This document shows, piece after piece, positions 11,166 through 23,700 of a DNA stretch of 64,000 bases. The notes beneath the pieces were generated by a model. That model saw only the letters and a list, made by a program, of their open reading frames with translations. It searched no databases and had not been told where the DNA came from. The translations under genes and the position numbers were made by a program. Each line of letters begins with the position of its first letter. The stretch's first letter is position 1. This DNA is from Dipteris shenzhenensis (lineage: Eukaryota; Polypodiophyta; Polypodiopsida; Gleicheniales), in assembly GCA_047967505.1 (NCBI GenBank), contig CM106538.1. One strand, written 5' to 3'.

Positions 11166-12000
11166 CCTTTGATCCCCCTTGAGCCCATTTCTGCCACATC
11201 ATCATCATCTTCTTCATCTTCTTCTTCACCATCTCTCCCCAAAGTTTGCTTAAGCTTGTTCTCCTCCGGTTCTCAACCATTTCCCACGTCCTTCCTGCTG
11301 GAGATCCACCTCGAAGGGGCGAACCCCTGGCTGAAAGGAATCAGAGAAAGCTGTGCCCGTTTCGTCGCCATTACACGAAAATCGTTGACTTTTTCTTCTG
11401 GGTTTTCTCTCAGCACACTTCATCTTCCTCTAATTCCTTTCAGGGGTAGATTCTCCATGCCTTGGGCTATCCTGTGCTGAAATCTGAGCAGCAATGGCTG
11501 CATATTCAAGGAGAAATCAGTGAAAAACCAGTCGACTTTAAAGGGGCAAGCTATGGAGTTCTGACGCGTTTTTGCGCCTCTTCTTCCTAGAGGATCTTCT
11601 GTGGTATGACAGCTCTCTTTTGCCTTAAAAACCCCCTTTTCCTTGCTTTGAAGAGTGAGCTACAAGCCCTCCAAGTTCAGCCTTTTGGTTTTGACAGTTT
11701 TGACAAGTTTTTGAAGATGATGCTACATAAAATGCTACTCTAGCACTTCTGAGTTTTTGAAGTTTTCAATAGCATCTGTACAAGTGTGGCTTCGGTTTTT
11801 CTTTAAATTGCTAGACCTGGCTTTGATTGGAAAGTATTCATTTTAGCCACCTCTATGAAGCATGTAAGAAGAAGCATCATTGATTGAATATTGGTCACTA
11901 GTCTTTGCTACATCAAGTGCTTATATTTTGGAAGCCTTTCAGTTATTTTTTGCCTTGTAAGAGAGAAAGACACTGCCCAATATCTGGGTTAGACCCTCTC

Positions 12001-12831
12001 ATGGCTACCCTATTGAATCTAGAGAAGTTCAATGGAAAGGGCTTCCACACATGGCAGATGAAGGTGAAATTTGCATTGATGAGGAAGAACCTCTGGGGAC
12101 TTGTCAAACCGACTCCAACTGCTTCTTCTACAGCCTCCAATGCGGGAGAATCCTCAACTCCGACACGACCGACAAGGGATCCCGCTAGAGAGGAGAAAGC
12201 ATATGGTATCATTGCTCTTGCTTTAGGAGATGATTATATTCACCACATTTCTGACTTAGAGTCTCCTTCAGAAGCTTGGCAGAAGGTTGACATGATTTTT
12301 GGTGCTAGCTCTCACATCTCTAAATTATCACTTAAAATCTCTTTCTTTGAATTGAAGATGGTTAGTGGCACTACTTTGGCAGCTCATGTCAACTATATGC
12401 GGAGTCTTATGACTCAATTAGCTTCTATCAACTCTCCTATTACTCCAGATGATGCTATGGCAGTGTTACTTAAGAGTATGCGTGAAGATTATGATCACAT
12501 AGTTACCACTTTGAAAAATCTTCCTAATCCTAATCTTGAAGGTATTATCTCTGCTCTCCAAGAAGAAGAAAGGCATATGGAGCTCAGGAAAGGCAATGAC
12601 ACTGTTTATGCTGTAAAAGTCCAGAAGGGCAAGTATACCCCTTGCAATCACTGTGGAAAGACAAATCACCTTTCAAAGGACTGCTTCAAAAATAACCCAT
12701 GCAAACACTGTGGCAAGAACAACCATCATGAGAAGTTTTGCAGAGCCAAAGCAAAGACAGAAAATGCGAATCTACTTTCAGTTGATGAGCCTCCACAAGA
12801 TGAGGCATCCTTTGAAGATTATGCATTTTAA
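12001..12831 (+). CDS. Gag polyprotein of element B (intact ORF)
   Basis: A 276-codon open frame from the first ATG at 12001. It begins MATLLNLEKFNGKGFHTW, with the Copia Gag N-terminal pattern (KF.G.F..W), continues through the UBN2-like region (SEAW, FELKM, MAVLL), and ends with two CCHC zinc knuckles in tandem: CNHCGKTNHLSKDC and CKHCGKNNHHEKFC. A short acidic tail ends in EDYAF. It would coat RNA in virus-like particles. No pol follows before the 3' LTR. The uninterrupted frame contrasts with the ruined genes of host element A. Confidence 0.85.
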   Translation: MATLLNLEKFNGKGFHTWQMKVKFALMRKNLWGLVKPTPTASSTASNAGESSTPTRPTRDPAREEKAYGIIALALGDDYIHHISDLESPSEAWQKVDMIFGASSHISKLSLKISFFELKMVSGTTLAAHVNYMRSLMTQLASINSPITPDDAMAVLLKSMREDYDHIVTTLKNLPNPNLEGIISALQEEERHMELRKGNDTVYAVKVQKGKYTPCNHCGKTNHLSKDCFKNNPCKHCGKNNHHEKFCRAKAKTENANLLSVDEPPQDEASFEDYAF

Positions 12832-13231
12832 ATCATCTCTATGTATGCTCCAGATCTCTCTTTTTATGTCAAGGTACTCAGCCTGGATAGTCCTCCAAAA
12901 TGAATGAAATAAACTATTGTGTTTTGTGTGTTTTGTAAACACCTCTGGTCACCTTATGATGTAGGCCATGTGTATGTTTTGCTCCATGGTACCTCCTGTA
13001 GGCATTGTGTGCATGTACATGCAGGGGAGATAACCATTGGAAGGTCTTTTTGTATCCCTTTTGTTTACCTTACACCCATGGGAACCCTTGCTAGCATGAG
13101 AACCTAGCCATAGATTTATCCTTGACCACCATGAGATGGCATGAGAAACTATGAGACTAGATGTATCCTTGACTAGATGGCATGAGAAACTATGAGACTA
13201 GATGTATCCTTGACATAGCCTGAGGCATTCC
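12832..13231 (+). other. 3' untranslated part of B
   Basis: About 400 bases between the Gag stop and the polypurine tract, with no pol-like frame. A short local repeat (ATGAGACTAGATGTATCCTTGAC) appears twice near 13150-13215. Confidence 0.6.
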
Positions 13232-13245
13232 CTTGAGGGGGGGTT
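13232..13245 (+). other. polypurine tract of B
   Basis: TTGAGGGGGGGTTT-like purine run directly before the 3' LTR, the usual plus-strand primer. Confidence 0.8.
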
Positions 13246-13513
13246 TGATGGGATATCTCAAGGTGTATGCCTCAGGCACACCTTGGTTTCTATGTGTGAG
13301 TGCTAGAGGCACAGTTAGGTGCCCACAAGCACAGTTAGGTGATTGAGAGAATCTAGGAGCAGATTGAGCAGATGATTGTGGAGCTCTGAAGTCATCAGTG
13401 ATGTCAGTGAGCATGTATGAGGTGCCTACTTAAGGACCTCACTCTTCTTCATTCCATAATGCAAGTATTCTGAGTTTGTGTCCACTCTTTGCTTTCCTTT
13501 CAGCTTACCAACA
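13246..13513 (+). repeat. 3' LTR of B
   Basis: Starts TGATGGGATATC, ends ACCAACA, followed by the target copy CTGAA. Confidence 0.9.
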
Positions 13514-13825
13514 CTGAAGACAACTTGGCAGATCTTTTTACGAAGGTGTATGCCTCAGGCACACCTTGGTTTCTATGTGTGAGTGCTAGAGGCACAGTTA
13601 GGTGCCCACAAGCACAGTTAGGTGATTGAGAGAATCTAGGAGCAGATTGAGCAGATGATTGTGGAGCTCTGAAGTCATCAGTGATGTCAGTGAGCATGTA
13701 TGAGGTGCCTACTTAAGGACCTCACTCTTCTTCATTCCATAATGCAAGTATTCTGAGTTTGTGTCCACTCTTTGCTTTCCTTTCAGCTTACCAACACTGA
13801 AGACAACTTGGCAGATCTTTTTACG
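13260..13825 (+). repeat. 283-bp tandem duplication of LTR plus flank
   Basis: Two units, 13260-13542 and 13543-13825, read as almost identical. Each holds the B 3' LTR minus its first 14 bases, the target duplication and about 29 bases of the A RNase H coding sequence. AAGG is shared at the unit borders (13260, 13543, 13826), so the duplication probably arose by slippage or microhomology-mediated repair after B inserted. Confidence 0.9.
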
Positions 13826-14010
13826 AAGGCTCTACCTCGACCTAAGTTTGAGGCTTTTTGGCAAGCTTTAAACTTAGTACCTTTTGTAACTTGATCTGTT
13901 GCACTCTGTACAGTCACAGGTTGCTATATCCTACGGGACGAACATGTGCAACCATGACACTAGATATTTAGGCATCCTGAGCTATGTCCAGGATACTTCA
14001 GCCCATACCA

Positions 14011-14022
14011 TGGGGGGGGGTT
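14011..14022 (+). other. polypurine tract of Copia A
   Basis: A TGGGGGGGGGTT run directly before the A 3' LTR; C has the matching GGAGGGGGGTT. Confidence 0.8.
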
Positions 14023-14268
14023 TGTAGGCTATCTCATGGGCTATCCATAGATGCTACTTATACCTTGGTATGAACCTTGTAGGCCTAGTTATAGTCAATT
14101 AGGACTATTGGTACAGTTAGTTTATGTACCATCTAGGTTAGTTAGGACACTTAGTCCAGTTAGGGTAGTTAGCCCTAGGGTTTAATTTAGTTATATGAAG
14201 AGCTGCAATTATGCACACTATATCTTCTCAACAAAAAAGTTTCTCTATCTTCTCAGCTTCCGAAAACA
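14023..14268 (+). repeat. 3' LTR of Copia A (right end uncertain)
   Basis: Starts TGTAGGCTATCTC, as at 3384 and, more distantly, the LTRs of C. The end is placed at a CA near GAAAACA, but no complete partner LTR is available to confirm it. Confidence 0.6.
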
Positions 14269-14647
14269 TTATTGCAAGGAGTGTATAATATGGGAATGCT
14301 GAAACACTTCTGGGTGGAGGCTATTTTCAGATTTATAATAGAAGATGTTTATTGCTTATGTGGTTGGCCTCTCTTTTGGTAATTATGGTAGCTCACTGTC
14401 TTCAGAATTGAGCAATACAGTCTGTTTCTTGGATTGTCATTGTCCTACTGCTATGTTCATGTAAGGTTTATTGCAATGCATGGCATTCTGGTCTTAAATA
14501 CAAAAGAACTAGAAAAATTAGGAGTAGTACTATTCCGAATTTGTAAAACTTACGTGGTTGGAGGTTATCTGTTCCAAGGGATTTGCTTGTTTTGAATTGA
14601 ATTGAAGGGAGAAACCTCATGCCATGCAATGGTTGTTTTGTCCTCAG
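14269..14647. other. intron sequence upstream of first visible host exon
   Basis: AT-rich sequence with no convincing exon or element. It should be intron of the isochorismate synthase-like gene. The exon that would carry the lysine before VVLAR is not seen. Confidence 0.5.
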
Positions 14648-14722
14648 GTAGTTTTAGCTCGTAGGACAAAACTTGAAGCAGATGTAGTGATAGAGCCCCT
14701 TACCTTGGTGGCTGGCCTCCAG
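14648..14722 (+). CDS. ICS: ICS-like exon a
   Basis: Preceded by TCCTCAG and followed by GTATCT. Its 25 codons, phase 0 at both ends, begin [12 protein letters not shown]. The general-base lysine expected just before VVLAR would lie on the preceding exon. Confidence 0.8.
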
Positions 14723-17700
14723 GTATCTTTGTTCTTTATAAATGATCAAGTTAAGAAGTAAATGACTTGCCTTTATTTTTCATCTTTTCAAAACTCTCTG
14801 CTAACCCATGCAAATATTTGCAGGAGAAAGACCCAAATGCATATCAGTTTTGTATCCAACTTCCAAACAAGACTTCCTTCATCGGAAGTACTGTAAGTAT
14901 ATCCTTAAAATTTTTTGTTTCACAGGAAAAGCAGTTTGCAGCTTTCTGAATTCCTATGATCTGAGCAAAGTGAGTTCGGGGACAATTTTCCCTATAGAGT
15001 TGACTAGCTTTCCACTGCACCTAAGATCCTCTTCTTTGAGTCACTGTTTGCCCTTTTCATGGAACTAGCATTCTCTGAAGCCTCCGCATCCTATGGTTTG
15101 GCTCTTCTCTCAACTGGCTGAAAGCCCCTTGTATGGATTGTGGGCACCAACTTCTCAGATATTGGTTCCTCTAGATCTTATATGCAAAAGCACAAGCTGT
15201 CGTTGTAGGTAGCCTGAATAGAGATTCTAGCAGGGTGCTGAGGTGTGGATCCTGCAACCATCTATTTGGATCTTTATAACTCTTTCCAGAGGTTCCTTCT
15301 TGGTAGGACATTGCATCTACCATTTTCCACTTTTGTAAAGGCAAAACATTACCCCCTATCAGGTTTCTTCGTCCTTGATTCCTGCCTCAAATTGCAAGGA
15401 ACTAGGGGAGGGTCATGTAGAGTCAGTGACCCATTGATTTCATCTGTCTCGAGAGTGTAGAATTGGAACATTTTAGTTTCATATGCATGTCTGATCGGAT
15501 AAAAAATGCTTTCCAAATCTGCTAGGTCTCTTTGGATTTTGGGCCATTTAATGATGCTTCTTGAATCTTGAGGGACGGGTGCATTTATTGAGAATGAGTT
15601 TCTTTTCATCCTCTATATATGAGGGATTCTTGTTATTGGGAGCATAGAGTGGATCAGATTCCCTGTTTGATCTTCCTCAATCTACTTCTTGTTGGAATGA
15701 ACAACCTTGTGATGCATATTGTGGAAATGAAAACCTTGTGTCATTGTGACAAGTTCACATATTGCAATCATATTTTTCAATGGGCTACCTCATATACATT
15801 CAAGAAGGCTTAGGGGATGGGCCCTAACGTCGGTGAGACTAGGACAATTTGGGGGTGGTGGCTAGATTCATGTAAGCACTTGGATCCTCAACGAGGACAT
15901 CCTATTGACATTGTTATTAATGGTTTTTTTTTTTCAAAGAATTGTTATTAATGGTTATAAGCCAGAGTGTTTCTGAAAGACCTTCAATATCCCATACAGC
16001 AGTACAATACAGTAAGAATCATGGATTTCTGATTGAGATGAAGTCCCGTGATGTCAGGACCTGCGACAAGTTTAATGCAATTTATGACTAGGGGATACCT
16101 ATAACAAGATTATGATTTCAGAGTTTATTAATGGTCACAAACCAGAATGTTTGTTAAAAATCTTCAGTATTCCATACAGCAGTATTACGTTAAGAATAAT
16201 GGATTTCTGATTAAGATGGAGTCCCTTGATGTAAGAACAGCAACAAGTTAAATGCAACTTATGATAGGGGGATACCTGTAACAAGTTGTCTTTGTCATGT
16301 ACAAATATTCATGACGACAATGATCATTGCATATGGTTCTGTGCAGCCACAAACGATGATAGGCAAAATTCATGATTGAGGAACCTCAACTGGCATGAGG
16401 TGATGTGGGTAAAGGCATAGCCCCATATTACTCTAGCAAGATGCCTTGGAAATCGGCTATTAATGCAGAGATTGTAATATGTTTCTAGTAATGCCTCAAA
16501 TACGTTTGTCATTTGGCTATATGGCAGGCATTGTGGAATTGGTTTAGACAATAACAATCATATGATATAAATTTTAATATGGTCAGCCCTGCCAAAAGAA
16601 AATCGGCGTCAATAGGTCTGCATCAATAGGGCTATGCCACATGAAATGAAAGGCTAATGCGTTCCAGATTGATGCAGAGCCTTCAGAGGGAGTACACCTA
16701 GGGGATGGTGGCCTGGTTGATCGAGGGAGGTCACACGTTCCGGATTGATGAGGTCTCTCCAGCTTACCGGAAATAGGGTCAGAGCATGCAGAGGATAGAG
16801 CTCCATGAGGCAGGCTCTCTTGATATCCCGGATCCTCATTCCCTGCCGGAGGATAGCGTGTGGGAGGTAGTAGCTAGTATCATGACGTGGAACATTTGGG
16901 ATGCTCGTTGTAGTCTGGTGATGGGTGAGCATCCGGTTCCACCCTCGGCTACCTTGGTTGCCATCTGACAGGGGCACGCACGTTTCTGCAAGGCTTGGTC
17001 TACAGGAGTTTTCTACATATTCACTCCGTGAGGGATTCATTGGTTGTATAGTCCCCCCACTTGGCTGTTAGCCCCTGTACCAGAGATTCCATAGGCAGTG
17101 AGCTGGGTTTCTTTGAAAGAGGCTGGGTTCTCTTCTTTCAGCCTTTATCCAATATTTCCCATACTCAGCACCTTTGGGGCTTTTGGTTTTTATGATGAAA
17201 AAAAAAAAAGCATTAATAGAAGGTTCTTTTCTTTGGAAAAAAAAGAATTCACATTTGGATTCTCTTGGAAAAAGAGAATTATATCTAAGTAATTGGAACA
17301 CTTTCCTGAAGTGTTCCAGATGCTTTTTCCTCGTTTTACTATAGATGAATCTATCATCTAGGAATACTACATCAAATATTCCTAATGATGGCCTCAAGAC
17401 ATTGTTCATAAATGTCATAAAAGTTACTGGAGCATTAGTTAAACCAAATGGCATTACTTTAAACTGATAATGCTCGTACCTAGTCCGAAATGATGTCATC
17501 ATCATCATAGGGACATCATCTTCTCTAATTCGCACCTGAGGTCAATTTTAGTAAAATATTTTTTCCCTTGCAATTGATCAAAGAGTTTATCAATGCAAGG
17601 CATAATATACTTATTATTTATTGTGATTGTATATAAGACTCCGTAATCTATGCATAAACGCATAGTGGCATCTTTTTTGTTCACCAATAAAATTGGTGAT

Positions 17701-20700
17701 GACCATTGGTGGATTTACTAGGTTGAATTTGGCCCTTCCTAAGGTATTCAACTAATTGTCTTTCAACCTCACATTGCTCCGTTTACTAAGTCTATACGGT
17801 GGTTTACAAATAGTGGTAGATCCAAGAGTTATGTCTATTTTATGATCAACATGTCGATCGGGAGGTAAACCATTAGGCAAATCACACGGAAAAACATCTT
17901 TAAATTCAACCTTGAAGTCTTTAAATGAAGATTCATAATTTTTAATCATCAAAAGAAAATTTATTCTTTTGAGATTTGGTAGAAATAAAATCACCAATAA
18001 AAGTAAGTTCATAGAGATATACCTCGCATTGTTATTGTTGTAGAAGTCGTTCCAATTCCATTGAACAAATAAGGTAAGAGTTAGGCACTTCATGTTATCT
18101 CTGAATCTGGAAGACTCTATCAACTTTTGTAAACATAATGGAGTTATTTAAATAACTTCGCTGCAAGCTATGCCCAAGACTACACATTCTTGACCAAGAA
18201 GAACATCTGTTTGATCGAGTTGCATAATTTGGAAATACAAGGCATCCTGATATCCTTGGATACCCACCTCTAGACCATGAATCATGGTGTCCCAAACCTT
18301 TTTATCACGGCCTTTGCCAGAGAGACAACATATTTATGGGAAGTTGGGCTCTCAGCCACAACTTTAATTTCTTAGCTAATGAGTAGTTTAAGAAACTATG
18401 TGTTGTGCAATCATCGACCATCACTCTTATTCTTGCTTTTTACTCATTGCTTGATTTGTAGCATAATTTTTAGCACTCATGAACAATGCATGGTAAGAAA
18501 TTTGAAAATACACATGTCCAACCATGAAATTGATTCATGATCCCCATCAAACTTTGAAAGCACAAGGGTTTTTATCTTGTTGAAGCTATGTAAAGTATCA
18601 TGCCTATCAGACACACATAGATATGCTAGAAGCACTCATGCATGATGCATATTTAAGAATTGTGAAAATATGCCTGCCCAATCATGCAAATGATATTCTA
18701 TCAGCTCAAAAATTTGCAAGGATAAGGGTATTATTGGTATTAAAACTTGTATAAAGTATCATATCCATCAAACCCACACACATATGCTAGAAGCATAAAC
18801 CTCTACCTCGGTGTACTTTTCAATATCATTAAGTGACAATACCTGCACGGTGTGTCCTTGTTTTTGTGGAGGTTTATTTGGGGCTTTAGCTCCCGCTTGT
18901 TTATTTTTAGGGCAGTTTCAAGCGACATGATCTTTGCCTAAACATTTGAAGCACCTTGCTTGGCCCTTTCATAATCCTCTTTCTTCAAGAGAGGATATTT
19001 TGGTGTTTGAGGTTTCTTAGGTGGTGTCTGAGAAGCCTTCTCCTTGAGTAGCTAGATGTGTCAGTCATGAGTAGTTGGATGTGTTGGTCGTGAGTAGGTG
19101 GAGCTTTGTGTGGGCCCATCGATTGGGATCCCTTCAAGAGTCGAAGTGTTTTTGGAACATATATGAGATCTGTTACTAGGATCTTCGACTCCTCTTTGTA
19201 GTGTGTACTGGAGGGTGGTGTGAGGCGGCTTGACATTAAGATGCCACAAGGACAATATCTCGAATGGGTGAGTGCTCGTTGGTGGGCTTGTTTCTAGTCT
19301 CCTATTGAATGGGCACATCTACAAGTCCGTGTCACAATCATGGCATCTCCCCTCCCAACTACGTCTTCTCCCATGATGAAGTCTGTGATCTCGTGTTGTC
19401 TAGGGCCGAATCTCGTGGCGTGTGTTATGAGTCTAGATCTAAGTCAGATAACCTCGTGTATGAATGGTGCAACACATCTCTTGTTTGGGTAATTAATGAC
19501 CCTGTCGATGTCCATGTGCTCATGGGTGAAAAGACATTGATATCTCTAAAGGTACGAAACGAAGAGAGAGAGAGAGAGTGCAGGTACAAGACGAGTTGAT
19601 AGAGCAGTCACGTCAAATTTTAGATAAAAATGAAGAAACACAAGTACAAAGTACTTGTACCTAGACCAAGTGTCCTAGGTGTCACATAGGACTAAGTGTC
19701 CTATGTGGCCTAGTAGGCGCTAACACTATAAGTGCCTACACTTATGCCTACAAGGCACATACCATGGCCTATAGGGCATCACTAGAACCACCAGAAGATG
19801 GCCTACAAACCCCCCTCCATGGGATGGACTGAAGTACTCTGCAAACGTCTCAGAATACCTGTAGTTTTTGGTCATGGTGGCACATGTTCAAACAAAAGGA
19901 TATAGCCACCTATGAATGTACAAGGAATGTCAGATCATGTAACAAAGGGAACCAAGTGTAAAGCTTGTCGGAAGACTTCGAACTTGGGATGAGGAAGTGC
20001 CTTTGTAAACATATCTACGATGTTGTCCTCTGTGGGAAGATAGGACAACTCTATGTCTCCTGCTGACAACCGCTCCCGAACATAATGATAGTGAACTTCA
20101 ATATGCTTGGTACGCACATGAAACACTGGGTTATGCGCAATGGCCAAAGCACTCTGGCTGTCAGTGTAGACAATAGTGGAGGATGTGTGGTAAATACCAA
20201 GATCTGTAAGTAACTGTCGAAGCCAAACACACTCTACTGTAGCGGTGAAAGCTGCCCTGTACTCAGCCTCACAGCTAGACGTGGCTACTGTCGGTTGCTT
20301 CTTGCTGAGCCAAGAAATACATGAATTGCCAAGCAAAAAACAATTGCCAGTATGTGACACTTTGGTGTTGGAACATCCTACCCAATCACTATCCGTGTAA
20401 GCATGCATGGTAAGTGAACCGTGATCACTGTAGAAGAGGGCTAAATCGTGAGTGCCTCTGAGATATCTGAAGACTCTCTTCACTGCGTGCCAATGCTGTG
20501 AACTGGGCATGTGCATGAATCTGCTGAGCTGAGATACTGCATACTGCAAGTCAGGTCTGGTATGACATAAATAAATAAGGCATCCAACAGCGTGCTGATA
20601 AAGAGTGATTGATATCACATGGTGGGCTCCCATCACGAGCTGAGAATTTGAAGCTAGGGTCCACTGGAGTAGAGATTGGCTTGCAATCCTCAAACTGAAA

Positions 20701-23700
20701 ACGATCAAGGAGCTGTCCAATATACTTGGACTGAGACATCATGATACCCCCCTCAACATGAGCAAACTGAATGCCCAAATAATAATGGAGCCGTCCCATG
20801 TCTGACATGTCAAAAATCTGTTGCAAATCAGCCTTGAAGGCTGCAATTTGCTGAGTATCTGGGCCCGTGATAAGCATATCATCCCTGTCATAGTAGCTAG
20901 TCCCTGCCATGCATGATGGAGTTTATGGTTTTCAACCTTGTGAGTGACTATCATGAAATTGAAACTGCACTATGTTGTGTTTTTAGAGGATGAGTTTGGG
21001 AATGTTCCTGGATTCATCTAGGTATATGCTTCTGCCGTATTAGTGGACGTGCAAATTTCACCTTGTGAAGTTTTCGTCCAAGTTGCGGCCTGCTGGTATT
21101 GTGATAATTCTTTCTATCTTAACTGGTGTCTTAACTGGTGCGTTGCCCTATCAGCTAGATTTAGATTTAGATGCTCGTTGGGGAGAGACTAAAATGAAAA
21201 TGTTTAGACTTCACAAGCAGTTGTAGCTTGAATGAAGAGATTTTGGACTACCTTTTGATTAGCCTTCTCCTTTAGTGCTAGCCTTCATCATGGCTGAGTC
21301 TGCCCTTCACCTCCGGAGTTTGACAGAAACTCAGTACGGAGACTTTGTATAAATGGATGCTCAAGTATGTGTGGGTGTGTGGATTTGTATGTGTGAGAGC
21401 ATATTTTTATACTATGGTCTACACCCACTGTTGGGCGCTGATGACGTCAGTGGGGATGTCATAGTAGCTAGTCCCTGCTATGCATAATGGAGTTTATGGT
21501 TTTCAACCTTGTGAGTGACTATCATGAGATTGAAACTGCACTTTGTTGTGTTTTTAGAGGATGAGTTTGGGAATGTTCCTGGATTCATCTAGGTATATAG
21601 GTATATATCATCCACATATAAAATCAGCACTAAAAAATCAGATCCACTCCCACGGAAATAAAGAGTGGGTTATGTGGGACTATTCTGAAAACCAAGGGAT
21701 AGTAAGTGTGCATGAATTTTGGCATACCATGCCCTCGGTGCCTGCTTCAAACCATGAAGGGCTTTTCTAAGCCGGCATACCTTATTTTCAGAATTAGCAA
21801 CCTCAAAGCCAGGAGGTTGTGTGACATAAACTTCTTCGTGCAGATCCCCATGAAGAAAAGCGGTCTTGATGTCAAGTTCGTGCACTTGCCAATGATGATG
21901 GGCTGCAATTGCAATGACACATCGAATGGTAGTAATCCTGGATGTGGGAGCAAATGTCTCCTCAAAGTCAATGCCTTGTTGTTGGGCATACCCTTTTGCA
22001 ACAAGACGGGCTTTGTATCGATCTATGTTGCCATTAGGTTTCCTTTTTAATTTGTAGACCCACCGCGTTCCAATGGCATGCTTGCCAGGTGGGAGATCTA
22101 CTAATTCCGATGTGTCATTTTTGGCAATAGATTGTAACTCAGCTTTCATTGCATCCATCCACTCTTTGCTGTCAAAAGCATCTTTATGGCACAAAGGCTC
22201 TTCATTGCAAGGTGTAGCAAGGAGTGCAAACTCAAGAAAGTGACCATGCTGTCTATTCCCTGATCTTGTTCGGGCAGCAAAAGGCTGATCTTGTTTGCCG
22301 TCCCTCAATGTATCCAGAAGCCATCTGGGAACTTGCCTTTGCTGTCTATTGACAGCTCTTTCTTCAATGACTGCATCATGAATGGGATCATTCTGTGCCG
22401 GAAGAGTAACCTGCAAATCAGCATTAGGGTGTGGCTGATTATTGCTTAGTGGAGGGCCTGCAGGAGGCTCATGTTGCTTCTCAAAATCCTCTTCTGTTGA
22501 TGGCAGAGGCAACCAAGATTCAAAGCCATCAAACATGTCAATATCTGGCTTTGCTTTGCAGTCCACAAGAGGAGAAGCTGAATGTTCAGCAAAGATCACA
22601 TCTCTACTGACAATAATCTTCCCAGTATTTGGTTGATATAACCGATACCCTCTGCTCTTTTGGCTGTAACCAATGAATATGCATTTGATTGCCTTGTCAT
22701 CAAGCTTATGTCTCAGCTGAGATGGTACATGAACAAATGCAAGAGACCCAAAAACTTTCATGTGTGAAAGTGAAGGCTTCCTGCCTTTCCATACTTCATA
22801 AGGTGTGATAGTCTTTAATGCCCGTGTAGGTGATCTATTCAGCACATAGTTGGCACACATTACTGCATCAAGCCAAAATTTATTGGGCAAAGACTTGGCC
22901 TTAAGCATGCATCTGGCCATCTCCATTGTGGACTTGTTTTTTCTTTCAGAAACAGGATTCTGCTGAGGAGTGTAAGTAGTAGTGCATGAGTGAATAATGC
23001 CCCGTGAGGATAGAAATGCATCAAACTCCTTTGACATATATTCACCCCCCCTATCTGTGTTGAGGGTGACAAGCTTGCATCCTGATTCATTCTCAACCAT
23101 ATTCAGCCATCTCTGAAAGCATAAGAAAACTTCAGATTTGGCCTTTAAAGGATATACCCAGCAATACCTTGTGAAATCATCAATGAGAGTCATGAAATAC
23201 TTGTATCCTCCAATGGCATTTGTCCTCATTGGCCATAGACATCACTATGTACTAGCTGCAATTTCCTTTGTGAGAGTTTTGGACAATTCTTTTGAAAAGG
23301 AAATCGATGCATCTTACCCAAAAGACAACCCTCACACATATGTTTGGAAACTGTGTGAGTTTGAGGTACATCATTTGCCATCTGCTGTGAATGTAGCTTT
23401 GCAAGAGCTCTATAATTGAGATGGCCCATTCCCTCATGCCAAAGATGAGTTTCAGCAAGCTATGAATCTGAAATAGCCAATGCTTCAATAGAAAGTGCAG
23501 CTAAATGATGATCAAGGTGATAAATCCCTTTTTGCAAAGTGCCAGTGAGAACTATGGCATTGTCATCGCGAAGATCATATACTAGGCATCTGTAGCCATA
23601 AAAAATTACTATGAAACCTGAAGTAGCAATTGCTGAAATTGAAATCAAGTTGACTTCAATGCCAGGCACGGAAAGAACATTTGTCAGAGTGATAGAATGG

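Larger units (their letters stand above)
10866..13513 (+). mobile_element. gag-only LTR retrotransposon B nested in Copia A
   Basis: A 2.65-kb element with TG...CA LTRs (288 and 268 bp), a primer site at 11154, one intact gag ORF and a polypurine tract, but no protease, integrase or RT. This is the organisation described for TR-GAG elements in plants: the Gag is kept, and reverse transcription must be supplied in trans by another element. It is inserted in the RNase H codons of A with a 5-bp duplication, so it is younger than A. Confidence 0.85.
9468..13894 (+). pseudogene. Copia A reverse transcriptase and RNase H, split by B
   Basis: RT starts with W.LCDLPYGK and GTKWVYKIKR, continues through [10 protein letters not shown] and YGLKQAP, and has an intact catalytic YVDD near 10011. 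In-frame stops occur at 10047 (after GTHAE) and 10347 (after RRDL). RNase H runs from about 10490 (GFTDSDW) to SYVPIE at 10865, where B is inserted. The remaining C terminus (DNLADLFTKALPRP...LVPFVT) resumes after B and ends at 13894. Removing B and one target copy restores the frame PIE-DN. Confidence 0.85.
3384..14268 (+). mobile_element. Copia element A, host of nested elements J and B
   Basis: A Ty1/Copia retrotransposon with gene order gag, protease, integrase, RT, RNase H on the + strand. The left LTR survives only as its first 66 bases (3384-3449) before element J; the right LTR starts at 14023 after a G-rich polypurine tract. The coding region is interrupted by B at 10866-13513. Its proteins closely resemble those of Copia C on the other strand, so A and C are one family. 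No primer site or target duplication was found, and the rest of the left LTR is missing. The right border is approximate because no second complete LTR exists for comparison. Confidence 0.8.

Noticed and set aside
16324-16557. Minus ORF with a WGYAFTH-like segment, faintly like Copia integrase C terminus
   Set aside because: The resemblance is a few residues only and no neighbouring integrase motif supports it.
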